Assembly (NCBI GenBank): GCA_030562195.1
Contig: CM060199.1
Coordinates: 30,958,338 to 31,022,337 of the forward strand
Source of the DNA: Nipponacmea schrenckii
Taxonomy: Eukaryota > Mollusca > Gastropoda > Lottiidae
Direction of reading: 5' to 3'
Length of the DNA: 64,000 nucleotides
Positions 37,521 through 48,752 of this stretch are shown in pieces. The notes under the pieces were generated by a model, which was not told where the DNA came from, searched no databases, and saw only the letters and a program-made list of their open reading frames with translations. Position 1 is the first letter of the stretch. The number at the start of each line of letters is the position of its first letter. The position numbers were made by a program, and so were the translations under genes.

Positions 37521-38683
37521 GACAAGACATGATAGGCAACGATATATATACAATTGTACTTATTATTAAAATAACACAAGAGATAAAATATTTTATTATT
37601 GCAAATACATTAGGTAAGATAAAAAGGAAAATGATACTAAAATGACATTAAATTCTGATTCAATTAAGAGGGGTTATTATTAAAATAACACAAGGGATAA
37701 AATATTTTATAATTGCAAATACATTTATGTTAAAAGGTATGATAAGAAAGGAAACTGATACTTAAAATAACATACAATTCTGATTCAATTAAGGGGGTTA
37801 ATTGAAGATTAAATAAATAATTGTTTTATTAATAGTGAATAACATCGTTTAAAAAATAACAATTGATTGGGAAGTGAATGTTTTATTAACCAAATATGAA
37901 TAAATTTATGCAAATTAATAATTCAGTTAGATAAGTTTGTTATATGCATGTGAAATTCTGACACCTTCATCTCTGTTTAGGTCTTGCTGGTATCTTCTAA
38001 TGTTGATGGCTTTATGAAGTCTCCTGGTTTTATCAATATGCTTATTGAATGTCAGTATGTTGGTATTTTCAAAGTTTACTTTATGTCCTGTTATTCTCCC
38101 CATTGCAAGATGTTCAGCTACAGCTGATGTTCCTTCATTGCCAGGTTTGTCTTGGTGGTCTTTTAGACGAACATCAAGGGGTCTTTTGGTTTCCCCAATG
38201 TGAGAGCTTCCACAGGAACATTCAACTCGGTAAACGCATCCCTTAGGCTTTTGGTTGTTGGAGGGATTCAATTTACCATTGGCTTTGAGTAGGTCTTTAA
38301 GTGTTGTTTTACCTGAAAACACTGTTTCAATACCAACCGACTTCTTTAGGATCTTCTTAATTTGGTATGATGCCTTTCCAATGAATGGTATAACTATGCG
38401 GTTTGGGGGTCTGTTTGTGTCTGGTTGTTGGTTGGTGGGTTTTTGCCATCAGTGTTGATCGAATGGCTTCATGAACAAAAGTAGAAGGATAGTTATTGTG
38501 CACACAAAATACATTCTTGATGTGTTGTAACTCTTGTTGAAAGTATTCTGGATCACAAATCCTTTTTGCTCTTCTGACCAGCGTTGTGATGGCTGCCCTT
38601 TTGACATGTTGGGGTGTGTTAGACTGGAAGTTTACATACTGATCTGTATGTGTAGGTTTCCTATAAACACACGTTATCAGCTG

Positions 38684-39414
38684 TGTCCTCGACAATAGCC
38701 CAATATGAGACGCTGTGCACCAAAATAAGAGATCACTACATTAATATACTATTTATTTTCAATCAATTCTTAATCTTCCATCAATTCAACAATCTTTAAA
38801 TGTTTTTCTAACAAATTATATGTCCATCAATTTTAATAAGATTCTATCATTCATAATTCCAACTTTTCTATCATATGATTTTCTATTGGTATTAATATTC
38901 CAACATTCAAACATGATATATTATAAAGATGGAGAGAGTGTATGTATATGGAGAGATTCACTGAAAATATAAAGATTCAAACTCTTAGTACAAAGATAAG
39001 TAAACAAAGAAACCATTGTGGTCTAAATACAATTCCAGTCAGTAATTTCAGTAGGAACAAAGCATTAATAAATTATCTCCCTTAAGTTCTTCGACTCAAC
39101 AATTATTTACGATCAATTCAAACAATATACTATCTTAATTCTACAAATAATGTTGTCAACATGATCTTCGAAAACAATATAAAAGTATTCTTACAATTAA
39201 TGGTGCTTAAATTAGGCTTATCAAGGATAAATCACGGTTTTACTTCAATCATTCTACTTCTAGCTTTTTCTAACATAAATTTTTTACTAAAAACAACAAA
39301 ACATTGCATAGTGGGATACCGCACTACCATATAAGGAGTGGGAATGACGTCATATGCTAATTACTGGCGGGAAAACCTAGCATACTGCGCAATAATAGAA
39401 ATTCGCTTCAACAA
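38684..39414 (-). mobile_element. Probable solo LTR (731 bp) inside the Penelope element
   Basis: The insertion begins TGT (38684) and ends ACA (39414) and is flanked by AGCTG on both sides (38679-38683 and 39415-39419), the 5-bp duplication and TG...CA ends usual for LTR retrotransposons. Removing it with one target copy joins the Penelope frame in phase across GGQLITCVYRKP. On the minus strand a TGACGTCA site lies near the start and an AAAATAAATAG word near the end, fitting minus orientation. No coding region is present and the LTR family is not identified. Confidence 0.7.
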
Positions 39415-40973
39415 GCTGACCTCCTATCCGCATAATTCTCACATCCAAAAAGGGTATTGAATCATTTTCTTCTTTTTCCATAGTAAATTTTATCCTTCGA
39501 TGCTGAGCATTTGGGTGTTGAAGTAGAGCAGTTGGGTCATCATCTTCTCCAAGCATAACAAAGGTGTCATCAACTTTCCGGAACCAGCAGATTGGCGAGA
39601 TTGGTGATGTTTCCATGGTCTTTTCTTCAAAGGCTGTCATGTAGATTTCAGTGATCAACGGTGACAAGGGGCTTCTCATAGGTAGACCATGGATTTGTTC
39701 GTAGATCTCATCTCCCCAAGTGAAGTAGGTAGATGACATACACATCTGAATGAGGTCGACAATGCTGTCTGTAGTTAGTTTGGTATCTAATGGAGTATCT
39801 AATTCCGATATCTATTCTCTGATGATACTCAACACGTCCTAACATGGAACATTGGTGAATAGGTCGACGACATCATATGAGTACGTCTTCTCGATGTTCT
39901 GCAGTTCCTTCAATTTGGTAACAAATTCATCTGAGTCTTTGATGAAGGAGTAAGAGGTTTTCCCCAATGGTGCCAAGATTCTGCTAAGGTGTTGGGCGAT
40001 GTTGTAGAATACAGAATCCCGAGAGCATATGAGTAGCCGAGCCTTGATAGGGTTTTGTGAATCTTAATTGTTGCTCTGGCATATGGTGGACGTGGGTGGC
40101 GGCTTGATCTCAGTTTAAACTTGAGTTGATTGGTTATTTGGTTACTGGATTCAAGTTCATTTAGCTTTTTGTCCAACCTGTCTTTGTATATGTTCGTAGG
40201 ATTTTTCCGTAGTCTTCTGTAGGTTTTCGTATCACTGAGCAGTTTTGTAACAGTTTCTTGGTATTCTTTCTTATCCATGATGACTGTGGCTTTCCCCTTA
40301 TCTGCTGGTAAACTGGCGATCTTATCGTCTTGTTTGAGGTCTCTGAGTGCATTACTCTCGACTTTGGTTAGGTTGTGTGGCTGTTTCTTGTTTTTGGCGA
40401 GGATTTCTGTCACTTAGTGCCTCAAGTAGTTGATATGGCCGCCTGGTGCTAGTTGGTGTAAGCCACGTTCTATGTTGACGATGAAGTCATCATAGTTGCT
40501 GAGTTTGGTAACTGGGGAAAACTTTAGTCCTCGGGAGAGTAGGTTTATCTGCTCTTCTGTTAGATTCTCTGGCTAAGGTTTATGACAGTTTTGGTGAGGA
40601 ATTCATTCTTTTAGTGGTGGTCTGGTTTTGATGAGATTTCTAAATAGGTTTTATGTCTTCTTAGATTGTCAAATTTGGTTTGGTGTGAGGTTTTGATTCA
40701 TTGGCCAAGAAGGTCATTGGTCTTCTCTTGCTTGGTTCTCAGGTCTTGAAAATCAGAGGTCGTGAGGATAGTTTTTACTTCTTGGTATTGCTGTTCAAAT
40801 TTGATGGAGAGGCGAATGTCTTCTTTTTCATTCGATAGTGTACGTGCAGTTTGTTGTTATGTGCGTCATACTGCACCCAACGTCATAAAACCGAATAACC
40901 CATGTCTAAATTATCCATAATAAAAAGAGTCCGGGAACAAAATAATCACAATTTGTGGTACAATTCCGAAAAC

Positions 40974-41127
40974 GACTTTCTGTTTTAGATTTAGAGGGGG
41001 TTTATTCGATATTTAACCATGCTTGAATATACCATTAGAGACCCTCGACCGCAAGCGGTCTCGGGATCTAATGATTCAAGCATGGTTAAATATCGAATAA
41101 ACCCCCTCTAAATCTAAAAGAGAAAGT
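40974..41127. repeat. 54-bp-arm hairpin at the Penelope element 5' end
   Basis: Left arm 40974-41028 (contains TTTAGATTTAGAGGGGGTTT and CCATGCTTGAAT) pairs with 41074-41127 with one mismatch. The loop of about 45 bases holds a second stem, GAGACC...GGTCTC. The same arms occur at 53,319-53,446 with a shorter loop. Confidence 0.85.
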
Positions 41128-41140
41128 GTTTATCTTCTAA

Positions 41141-41580
41141 TTGCATTTCACTTTTGACGTTGTCAATAACTTCAAAGTATTGACGCTTTCCATCGGCTTT
41201 TGGGTCGTTAATATTGTTTTGAGGCAGATTGTCCGTTAAGAAATCGTCATCCAGCCTCCTGGGGACTGTTCTGCGACAATCGGTGTGCCTCCCTCCAACT
41301 CGACACGATCAGCTTTTTCATTGATCCTTAATTGTTCCAACATGTTCGAAAAAAATTTGGATCGTACGAATAGAATTTATCTTGGATTAAACGCTGCCAA
41401 CCGCCCTTTTCCCCGCTCATTAATTTAGACAGACCCTCAGCATGCCCGTAACCAGCTTTATGTTCCAAGCGGGGTGACCACATTTCTAAGGGGGCAGTTA
41501 CATTGCTTTTAGGAAATGGGGGTGGGGGGTCAGTAAAGGTGCAGTTATAACGATAATAATTACATGATACTCAAAATAAC
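41141..41580. other. Unassigned stretch with a short coding-like piece
   Basis: The minus strand at about 41,470-41,345 reads WSPRLEHKAGYGHAEG, then LMSGEKGGWQRLIQDKF, before stops. It looks protein-derived but I do not recognise it; probably another transposon relic. It is absent from copy B. Confidence 0.3.
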
Positions 41581-41599
41581 ATTCAAAAAAGAAAATTAA

Positions 41600-41880
41600 T
41601 TATTGGGGGGTGGGTATTTAAGATTAAATTAACAACTGTTCTATTAGTTGAGAATACATTTTTCTTAACCAAATATGAATAAATTTATGCACATACGTTT
41701 ATTATATGTATGATAATATAACACCTTCGTCTTCGCTTCTTGAAGTCTCTTGGTTTTATCAATAGTTTGCTTATGGATTGTCAGTATGTTGCTGTTGACT
41801 TCAACTTCAACTACGTTGCATTGACTTTAACCAGTGATTGATGTTCCATAAAGCTGTGTATTTTATTGTTTCCCCAATTG
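41600..41880 (-). mobile_element. Penelope element fragment (C-terminal tail plus inverted terminal piece)
   Basis: 41,660-41,800 matches the C-terminal coding end of the Penelope element (compare 37,890-38,060). It then runs into AACCAGTGATTGATGTTCCA, the terminal piece in the opposite direction. Inverted, head-to-head fragments are typical of Penelope-type insertions. The paralogue is at 54,330-54,590. Confidence 0.6.
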
Positions 41881-41984
41881 CTAAATATCATTTAAAGATC
41901 TTAAAAATTCTCAATTGAAAACAACATTTATCTCTTTCAGCTCTAAATAGCAGATTGAGCAGATTGTGACTGCTTTCAGCTTAA

Positions 41985-42690
41985 GTTTAATTTTTTTTAG
42001 TATTTTTCAAAGAGGGGGGGGGGGGTGCTTAGGTCGTGAGCAACACTTTCGGAAACCATTGATGCCGTGATGTTTGTGACGTGGTTTTGGTTTTCTGGTG
42101 ATTTGTAGGTCGCGATTTAAGGGATTTTTTAGGGGTTGTCTTTTAAAATACTAAATAGTACTATATTCGAACATACTAATAAAAATTCCAGTGTCAGTAT
42201 TGCCAACGTAGTCTCCACGCAGTGGCAAGCTGTTCATGGTTAGAAATAAAATAGTCTCTGCTATGGACTTTACATAAAAACGTCGAATTTCGTAGAAATC
42301 ATGGCTGATGGCACAATACTGTTGAGCTCTGCTCTTTTGACTTCATATCCACCACAGATTATACACGATGTGATGACTCTTCATACTGACTAAAGCCTTT
42401 TCCTTTTGAGATTGCATCCTTCCAATTTTTACAACCTAAAGTAATGAATGTCTTGTTGTCGATACATCCTTTCCCGGACTTTCTACCAAACACTCGGCAC
42501 GGGTAGCAAAATACTCAAGCCAGGGAAATCGTAAATACCAGTATGCAATGCTCGTTGCTGGAAAACCCATTCCCGGATCATTCATCAAGGCAGTGAACGC
42601 ATTCGTCGGGTTTTGTTAAACTACAATTCCAGCATGTTCAAGGTCAGGAGAACTACCGTAACTACCGGAGTCTAATGCTGTCGGTTTCCT
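41985..42690 (-). pseudogene. TTF/DUF4371-type hAT transposase relic, copy A
   Basis: Minus-strand pieces match copy B at 54,700-55,360, including a SLPLRGDYVGNTDTG-like stretch near 42,230. Frameshifts and stops are frequent. See the copy B entry for the domain reading. Confidence 0.55.
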
Positions 42691-42968
42691 GGTTCCTTTT
42701 TTTTTTTTTGAGAAATTTGTCCATATTTCCATAGAGCTCACAACTGCTTTATTCTTCAAAAAATAATAATTGTTGAAATGAATTCCTGGTACACCTTAGA
42801 CAAGGAAAGTGAAAGTAAAATATTCATTGGATCTGTGGACTTTACAGGCTACAATTCTATCTATTTTGTTTGTTTTTATTTTGTGGGTCAGTGTCATTAT
42901 GAAGATGATCCCTATCGATTTTCATGATGATCCGATGATTTTTCTCTGATGTATGGTGTCTGACTTGA

Positions 42969-43284
42969 AGGGACAATAGGTCTTAGAATAAACATAAAAT
43001 GTAAAAATTTTAAACTTGGCCAATTTGAGATCTATCCGTTGCCCTAAATAACATAAAAAAATAAATAAATATCCAAAAGAGGAAGTAATTATCGAGAAAG
43101 ATGCATTTGATTATTGAAAAACGATTAATAAATTGATTAAGCAGTTTTCAAAAATTAATATGTTTTGTGAGTTTTCCAGATTTAAACAGATTCTGTTACT
43201 TTATGACACACTGATGACGAGATACTCATATTGACCTTACTTGAGAACTAAAATTTAATTTTCATGCTACGACGCAGTATCCCT
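42969..43284. mobile_element. TTAA-flanked MITE, copy A
   Basis: Ends are AGGGACAATAGG and GCAGTATCCCT, flanked by TTGA (a mutated TTAA) at 42965-42968 and TTAA at 43285-43288. It is orthologous to 55,740-56,063 in copy B. The inverted ends match only loosely beyond the first 10 bases. Confidence 0.65.
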
Positions 43285-43686
43285 TTAACGTTTTTGTCCA
43301 TTAGATGTAGGATGCTACTTAAATATTGTGTCCGACTTATTGCTCACTCTACAGACAACAGTATTTACACATTCTTTTGATTTTTATATAACATATCTCT
43401 TTTGAATTAGACATTTCTACATAGCGTTATGTTTTTCCATAAAACCTTGCCATACTGCCATTGAAATATCTCACTTAGACTTGTGATGTATTATAAGAAA
43501 ATTATACAAGCACGTATACTTACATCTGATATGCTGGATTGAGATGCCATATTAGAGTTCTTAACCTTTGTTTCAAAACTACTAGTGATACAAACACAAA
43601 ATAAAAAGATATACACGTTATGTAATGGTTAATTTTTACTGTTATCTCAATATTTCTCTCTATTCTGATTGGTCCTCTTCTTTTAA

Positions 43687-43930
43687 AGGGATAATAGGTG
43701 TTAGAATACACTCGTCCTATGGCTAATATTTGTGTTTAATATTGACTATTAGTAAGTATGCATCCCGCACTTGATGAATTTTCAAAACGCGACAAAAAAA
43801 CTATATTCGGTATTCGTCAAAAAAAGTGAGAAATACACGATTCCATTCAGTTTAAGAATAAAAACGTCTGGGAAATCAACGCTAACACGTCATTGCGCAA
43901 GCGTGCTACGGCAATCATTCTTCAGTGTAT
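43687..43930. mobile_element. TTAA-element end, truncated
   Basis: Begins TTAA-AGGGATAATAGGTGTTAG like the elements at 49,661 and 56,651 and follows their interior (TTCGTCAAAAAAAGTGAG, ATTCCATTCAGTTT), but breaks off at about 43,930 at the junction with the foldback-element arm. Confidence 0.6.
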
Positions 43931-43939
43931 ACAAACAAA

Positions 43940-44335
43940 TATTATTTATGAGTCAACCCATCTTTAATTTGAATCAATTTAATTTGAATCAATGACGTCA
44001 TTATGACGTTATGACATCAATTTATTCTGACTATTTGGTATCATGTTCCTATCTGTCTGTAATAAATTTACATGGCGTAAAACGAACCTTTACAGAGATA
44101 TTCGAGCCCACAAGATCCATTTAGCCGCCATTTTGAAATTATGCTAAATAACCCCTTTTTCCCATCCGGATTTTGTCGGATGTTGCTGAGGGTACCGTCT
44201 TGATTGACCAACAACAGATTGAAATTCCATCTGTTGCAATTTGTTCTAGGTTCGGGTATTTTTTGAAGTAGAATGACTGGACTAAATGCGATAAATAAGC
44301 AATACAATGACATTAACTGAATCTTCAATGCGATA
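43940..44335. repeat. Single arm of the foldback element
   Basis: Closely similar to 48,745-49,150 (TTTAATTTGAATCAA, TGACGTCATTATGACG, CATGGCGTAAAACGAACC, CATCCGGATTTTGTCGGATG). Only one arm is present here. Confidence 0.7.
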
Positions 44336-44339
44336 AAGT

Positions 44340-46071
44340 ATCTTCACTGCGACATAAGCAATATAGAGATAATAACTGAATCTCCAATGCGATACACTAG
44401 ATATGTTTTGCCATTAAATGTGAAATCATTGCTACTGAGACAAATCTCTAAAAGCTGTAGAATTGCATCGTCGGGTCTGTCTGGCTCTGGGTTTCTATAG
44501 AAAACTTTGCGAACTGCCATTGGGCCAATGGTGTTGTCGATATTGGTATCCATAGAAGTTACGTCAATAGAAATTAAAAGAGCATTTGAAGGGACATTTG
44601 CGATTTATTATTAACTACTTGTAAATTCGTTTAATATTTCTAGATGGATGGCGGTTTTAGGTGGTTTCCACGTGGATTTAGGAATAAACATTTTTCTAGC
44701 ACCACGTGGAGGGTGGTTTCGAAAAAAGTATGTACAACTGAGATTTCGTTGAAATCGTTCAATAGACGGTTAAAAGATAATCAAGGTTAGGTAATTTAGG
44801 AGTCGGAATAAATTTAAGTCCACGGTCTAAGATTGAATGCTGGAGGGGTGTGAGAATTTTTCGGCTTAAGTTCACGACGGTTTTGCCTAGCGGCGGCCTC
44901 TCAATGTTTTTATCCCCAGTAGTTAGTATAAAGACTTACCCGGTGCTTGAAGCTGGCGTATCCAAAACAAGTATATATAGTTGGCTGTTTCCGGAGACCA
45001 ATGAAGATTATCAACTGGTTCGAGTTCATCATCATATCGTTGAATGTCTTTTGATTCTGTTTGGCTTTCTTAGAAATTTAGTAGAGATATGTTCTCAACT
45101 GAAGAGGATCTTGGAGCTAAGAAAGGTTTAGTTGGCTGTGGCAATTAATTTCTTGGCTTGGTTAAATGAGGTTTTGTCTAACTGGTCACGATTGTTGAGG
45201 CCTACATGCAGAATGATCGTAGCCGGTTTATGATCATGGTCGTAAGATTCAAGGATGGACTGGATGTGATGGATTTGGGCACCAGGGTACGAGTGTATTT
45301 CGGTGTCTGGAGCTGTTTTGGTAATTCGGTTGAGGTTTGAGGACCCAATAATTAAGGTAGATTTCTGTAGAGCAGGTAGATTCCATGATGATTTGTCCTT
45401 GGTTTAGTGATAAAAGGGTTTGGAAGCGGATATAATGGTTGTCGACGGGGTGATAGGTACTGGATTGGTAGTTGTTACAAATGTGGCATTGGGTATGGAC
45501 TGAGATCTGGTGGAGGTGATCTGGGCACACGACTTGACTTGGTTGTAGAATTCGGGGTCGTTTGTTGATCCATAAACTTACAAAAGGAAGAAAGATCGGC
45601 GGAACCTGGGTCACGCGGTGAAGATTCAGACGGTGTGGATGGCGAATCTGCAAGGGAAAAGAGAAGGGGGATGCCTTCTCTACGAGAGCGTTTTCCAACA
45701 TCTGCTGGACTAGGGGATGGTGAACTGCGTGCTCGTTTTTGGGTTTGGTTCGATAAGCCGGTGACTCTTGTTGGTGCAGGTGTTGGTTGATCAATCTCCA
45801 TTTCAGTTGGTAGGTTACTCTGGTTTTGGTTTCGTTGATGGTTTGATAAAATTTGGTAATCACGGAATGAGTGAGCGACGGGCCAAATACAGGGCATGGG
45901 AAATGATGCGGTCGATGGCTGGTTGTGATAAAGACTTGCTTCGGATGTATTAAGCGTTTTATAATTAACTACTTGATTTTGTGGATTTTTCGGTTTATAG
46001 AGGGAGTTTGATGTATAGTATAGTATGACACCAGGTAAGTCAATTGATGGATATATACTGTTATTAGCCAA
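44340..46071 (-). pseudogene. Retroelement relic with SGNH-hydrolase-like domain and reverse transcriptase
   Basis: Read on the minus strand. 46,071-45,475 is open but probably composite: its first part (NNSIYPSIDLPGV) is TTAA-element sequence and its second is a Pro/Ser-rich region (SSPSPSPADVGKRSRREG). At 45,400-45,130, in another frame, STLIIGSSNLNRIT, IHSYPGAQIHHIQ and ATIILHVGLNNRDQ form an SGNH-hydrolase-like domain of the type found in front of some retroelement reverse transcriptases (GSSN in place of GDS). At about 44,600-44,400, ALLISIDVTSM, ILQLLEICLSSNDF and TFNGKTYLV are the start of the reverse transcriptase. Several frameshifts and stops; the catalytic palm is missing, so it is dead. 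Confidence 0.65.
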
Positions 46072-46119
46072 GTTTGAGAGAAATTAAAATTGTATGTTTC
46101 TTCTAACGACTATTATCCC

Positions 46120-46416
46120 TTTAATGGGGTAGCAAAGTTTAAAAGGACGATAATAGGTGGGTTTATATTTTAACGCCGTAAAACGCTTTTATACGATGGG
46201 ATACGGCGTTTGCCAGCGTTCTTTAGCACATCGATTTATACTTACATCGCCAGCGAGACACGTCGTATAACGGCATTTGACGGCGTAAATTTTTCCAGAG
46301 TTCTACTATGTTGAACTTTCCAGCGTTTACGCTATACCAAACGCCGGCAATTCAACCAATCACAAATAACTATTGTACAACACAGACAAGGCGTGATTTG
46401 GATATTTTCTTCAAAC
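46120..46416. other. TTAA-element end and ACGCCGT-rich sequence
   Basis: TATTATCCCT-TTAA at 46111-46124 is the end of a TTAA element that was probably broken by the retroelement to its left. From 46,170 to 46,360 ACGCCGT/ACGGCGT/CCAGCGTT words appear in both orientations (for example TAACGCCGTAAAACGC and GACGGCGTAAAT), resembling subterminal repeats of a DNA transposon. Confidence 0.45.
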
Positions 46417-46557
46417 ATGGATAACGTTAAGACAGATGAGAGGTTGATAATTGAGGTTGAAAATTTTAAGTGTTAGTACTTAACCCGTCTGATTTTAAAG
46501 ACCAGATGAAGAAGAAAAATTTCTGGCGAACCATTGGCGAGACGTTGGGTCGAGATG
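46417..46557 (+). pseudogene. MADF-domain exon (transposon-associated), frameshifted
   Basis: ATG at 46417 gives MDNVKTDERLIIEVENF, then a frameshift at about 46,470 leads into NPSDFKDQMKKKNFWRTIGE, TLGRDG and a good donor (ATG/GTAAGT at 46,558). This is the N-terminal half of a MADF (Myb/SANT-like) DNA-binding domain, as carried by the second gene of PIF/Harbinger transposons and by some host factors. The frameshift makes it non-functional as read. Confidence 0.6.
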
Positions 46558-47265
46558 GTAAGTATGGATGTTCCTGGACATGTTCTATAATAATACGTAT
46601 TTTCTGTTGTAGGTCAATCAGTATGGTACCCTCAACAACAAACCAAAATCCGAATGGGCGAGGGGGTCGAATAAACAAAAAATGGCGGCTAAATGGATCT
46701 TTGGCCTCGAATATCTCTGTAAAGGTTCGTTTTACGCCATATAAATGTATTACGGAGAGATAGGAACATGATACCAAATAGTCAGAATAAATAGTTGTCA
46801 TGCCCTATGACGTCACCGTGACGTCATAACGTCATAATGACACCATTAAATGGTCACGATGACGTCATATAGCGATTATTACCCAGAGTGGAGCTGTAAC
46901 GACGTTGCAAACTGATTCAAATTAAGTCTCACCTTAATCTAACGAGGACTCTGTGTCACTATCCACATCGTATTTGGAATTCCAATACCCAGTCAATCTG
47001 CATCCAGTACACGCCTCTGAGCACTCCAGGTCGTACTCCTTGCAGCTGTAGGTTCTCCGGGGCCACTGGTGCCTCAGACATTAACGGCTCGAGTCGACTG
47101 CCGACCATTCTCCACCCCCATTTATCGGTCTCCATGACGTTACCCATCCAAACCCGAACCTGATGAAACTCAGGTGAAACTCGGCGACTGTGGATTCGAG
47201 CCGATTCCGTCGGGGGCGGGAGGTTTCGAAGTTCAACGCATGATTGTCGTGTAGCGGCCTTCTCC

Positions 47266-48120
47266 TTGAAGCGAACAGCAAGAGTGAACTTTGTGGGCTT
47301 CATGCCACTGACAATGAAGAAAGAGCATTTCCCTTCGAATGATGAAAACAAACAGCAGTTCATCAACGTCTTGAGCGACAAGCTGCGTAGAGACAGAATG
47401 GAGCTTATCAAGGCAGATGATGATGCTGACTTACCGATTACTCTGGTTACGACACAAAACTACCTACGTCATCGGTGAGGACACGGATATCCTCCTCTTA
47501 CTCTGCCACTGCTCCACGGATGGATTGAACTCGATTCATTTCATGTCCAGAAATAGCAATTGCAATCGGGTGTGGGACATAAAAGCCACCGACCATGCAC
47601 TAGGACCACACGTTTGCCCAAACCTCCAATTTGTGCACGCATTCGGTTGATGCGATACCACCTCAAGGATGTTCGGGTGAGTAAGGCGGTCGCGCTGAAC
47701 AAAGCTGTTAATAATGACAACTTCAGACAGTACGCACTAGTCTTCTGTGGTGAGGCATCCAAGCAGGAAGTGGACGATGCGGGTACCAAGTCTTCTTATC
47801 TCTGTACGGTGACGACGCGGACGTCCAAGGTGACGGTGACATGACGAGTCTGCTTGCGAGTCGCTTCAAGGAGAAGGCCACTACACGCAAACCATGCGTG
47901 GAACTTCGAAACCTTCGGCCACGTCGAAATCGGCTTGATTCCAGTCTCTGAGTCTATCACCAGAGAAATGGGGGTGGAGAATAGTCGGCTGTAGACTCGA
48001 GTCGGTAATGTGTGAGGCGGCAGCGGCCCCGGAGAACCTACTGTTCGTCGTACGTTGCCAGTGTGAAGGAGACTGGCTGCAGAGGGACTGTGTGTTCGAA
48101 TTCCAAATACGATGTCGATA
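47266..48120 (+). pseudogene. Degraded transposon-associated gene (EDTD/CDTTS family)
   Basis: Plus-strand pieces in order: MKKEHFPSNDENKQQFINVL, ADDDADLPI, VIGEDTDILLLL, FVHAFG-stop-CDTTSRMF, AVALNKAVNND, then WGWRIVGCRLES and APENLLFVVRCQCEG with a stop at 48,120. This order (DAD, GEDTDLLVLL, HAFxGCDTTS, Cys-rich tail) marks a gene family common in mollusc and cnidarian mobile DNA. The conserved Asp residues resemble a PIN/FEN-type nuclease (inference). At least two stops and several frameshifts disable it. Its 3' part is copied in inverted orientation as the inner left arm of the foldback element. Confidence 0.65.
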
Positions 48121-48158
48121 GTGACACAGAGTCCTCGTTAGATTAAGGTGAGACTTAA

Positions 48159-48752
48159 AGTTGCCTTCCCTTATTTTCGTATATATATACCATAATTGGA
48201 CCAGTAATACTTATATCAATAGAAAGTAGAGGTGTAATTAGGCTAATTATGACCGGAATTCCCACGGTAGGGTACTAACATAGGTATGTACGTCAAGTCT
48301 CAAATGTCGTTGATCTATTTTTGGATCATCCAGTCTGTCAATTCGGTACATAAATCATGACGTAACCGGACCCTGTTGTTATTGCCCACATTCCTTAATA
48401 TTTTCAACAACAACAATGGCATTTTGGTATTCCATTTATTATCTCTAGTTAAAGGCAATAAAACGTTTAAATATCATTTTGTAAAAACAATATGAAATAA
48501 TTTAAATAAGTTTTAAATCACTAATAATGAAATACAAAGTCAATTTTTAGACGCCTTTATTCATATGACGTCATTTGGTCACGTGAACAAACATGAAGTC
48601 TAAATTTACCGTGTCAAAGCAGATCAGAGTCGAATGGATTCCACAAGCATTTCTACGTCTTTGAACTTAAGAATACATGGATTATTCATTAGAAATCCCA
48701 ATTAATCAATTAGTAAGCTCACTTAGGCTCTAATTAATGAGGCAACCCATCT
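48159..48752. mobile_element. 594-bp TTAA-flanked insertion in the foldback right arm
   Basis: The right arm reads GGTGAGACTTAA-[insert]-TTAATTTGAATCA; the left arm, reverse-complemented, reads GGTGAGACTTAATTTGAATC without a gap. This is a clean TTAA insertion with TTAA at 48155-48158 and 48753-48756. The ends (AGTTGCC... and AGATGGGTTGCC reverse-complemented) are only loosely inverted. Non-coding. Confidence 0.8.

Larger units (their letters stand above)
37427..41140 (-). mobile_element. Penelope-like retroelement, nearly full length, degenerate
   Basis: Read on the minus strand. The 5' end (41,140) begins TTAGAAGATAAACACTTTCT and a long hairpin, followed by a broken start region (MDNLDMGYSVL). 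At 40,413-39,910 the N-terminal domain reads NLTKVESNALRDLKQDDKI and LPADKGKATVIMDKKEY. At 39,745-39,420 the reverse transcriptase palm reads MRSPLSPLITEIYM, then KVDDTFVML (Tyr of YVDD changed to Lys) and SIPFLDVRI. At 38,680-38,357 comes VYRKPTHTDQYVNF. At 38,322-37,927 a GIY-YIG endonuclease follows (GCVYRVECSCGSSHIGETKR, second Tyr changed to His). Frameshifts separate these pieces and a 731-bp insertion splits the reverse transcriptase end, so it is inactive. The 3' end carries a hammerhead-like core. It lies just upstream of sulfotransferase copy A. Confidence 0.88.
33795..43930. repeat. Segmental duplication, copy A
   Basis: Sequence at 33,795-37,426 and 41,580-43,930 aligns in the same order and orientation with copy B (49,395-54,030 and 54,290-56,890). 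The offset is constant at 15,599 over the last sulfotransferase exon. The 37,427-41,140 Penelope element separates the two halves of copy A. The shared TTAA element at 42,969 shows that it inserted before the duplication. Confidence 0.75.

Noticed and set aside
46470..46763. 97-codon frame taken as a complete small protein
   Set aside because: Only the first 30 residues are the MADF exon; after the donor at 46,558 it runs through intron and foldback-arm sequence.
47081..47411. Minus-strand open frames in the left foldback arm as a gene
   Set aside because: They are the inverted copy of the degraded transposon gene end; no start exon or promoter of their own.
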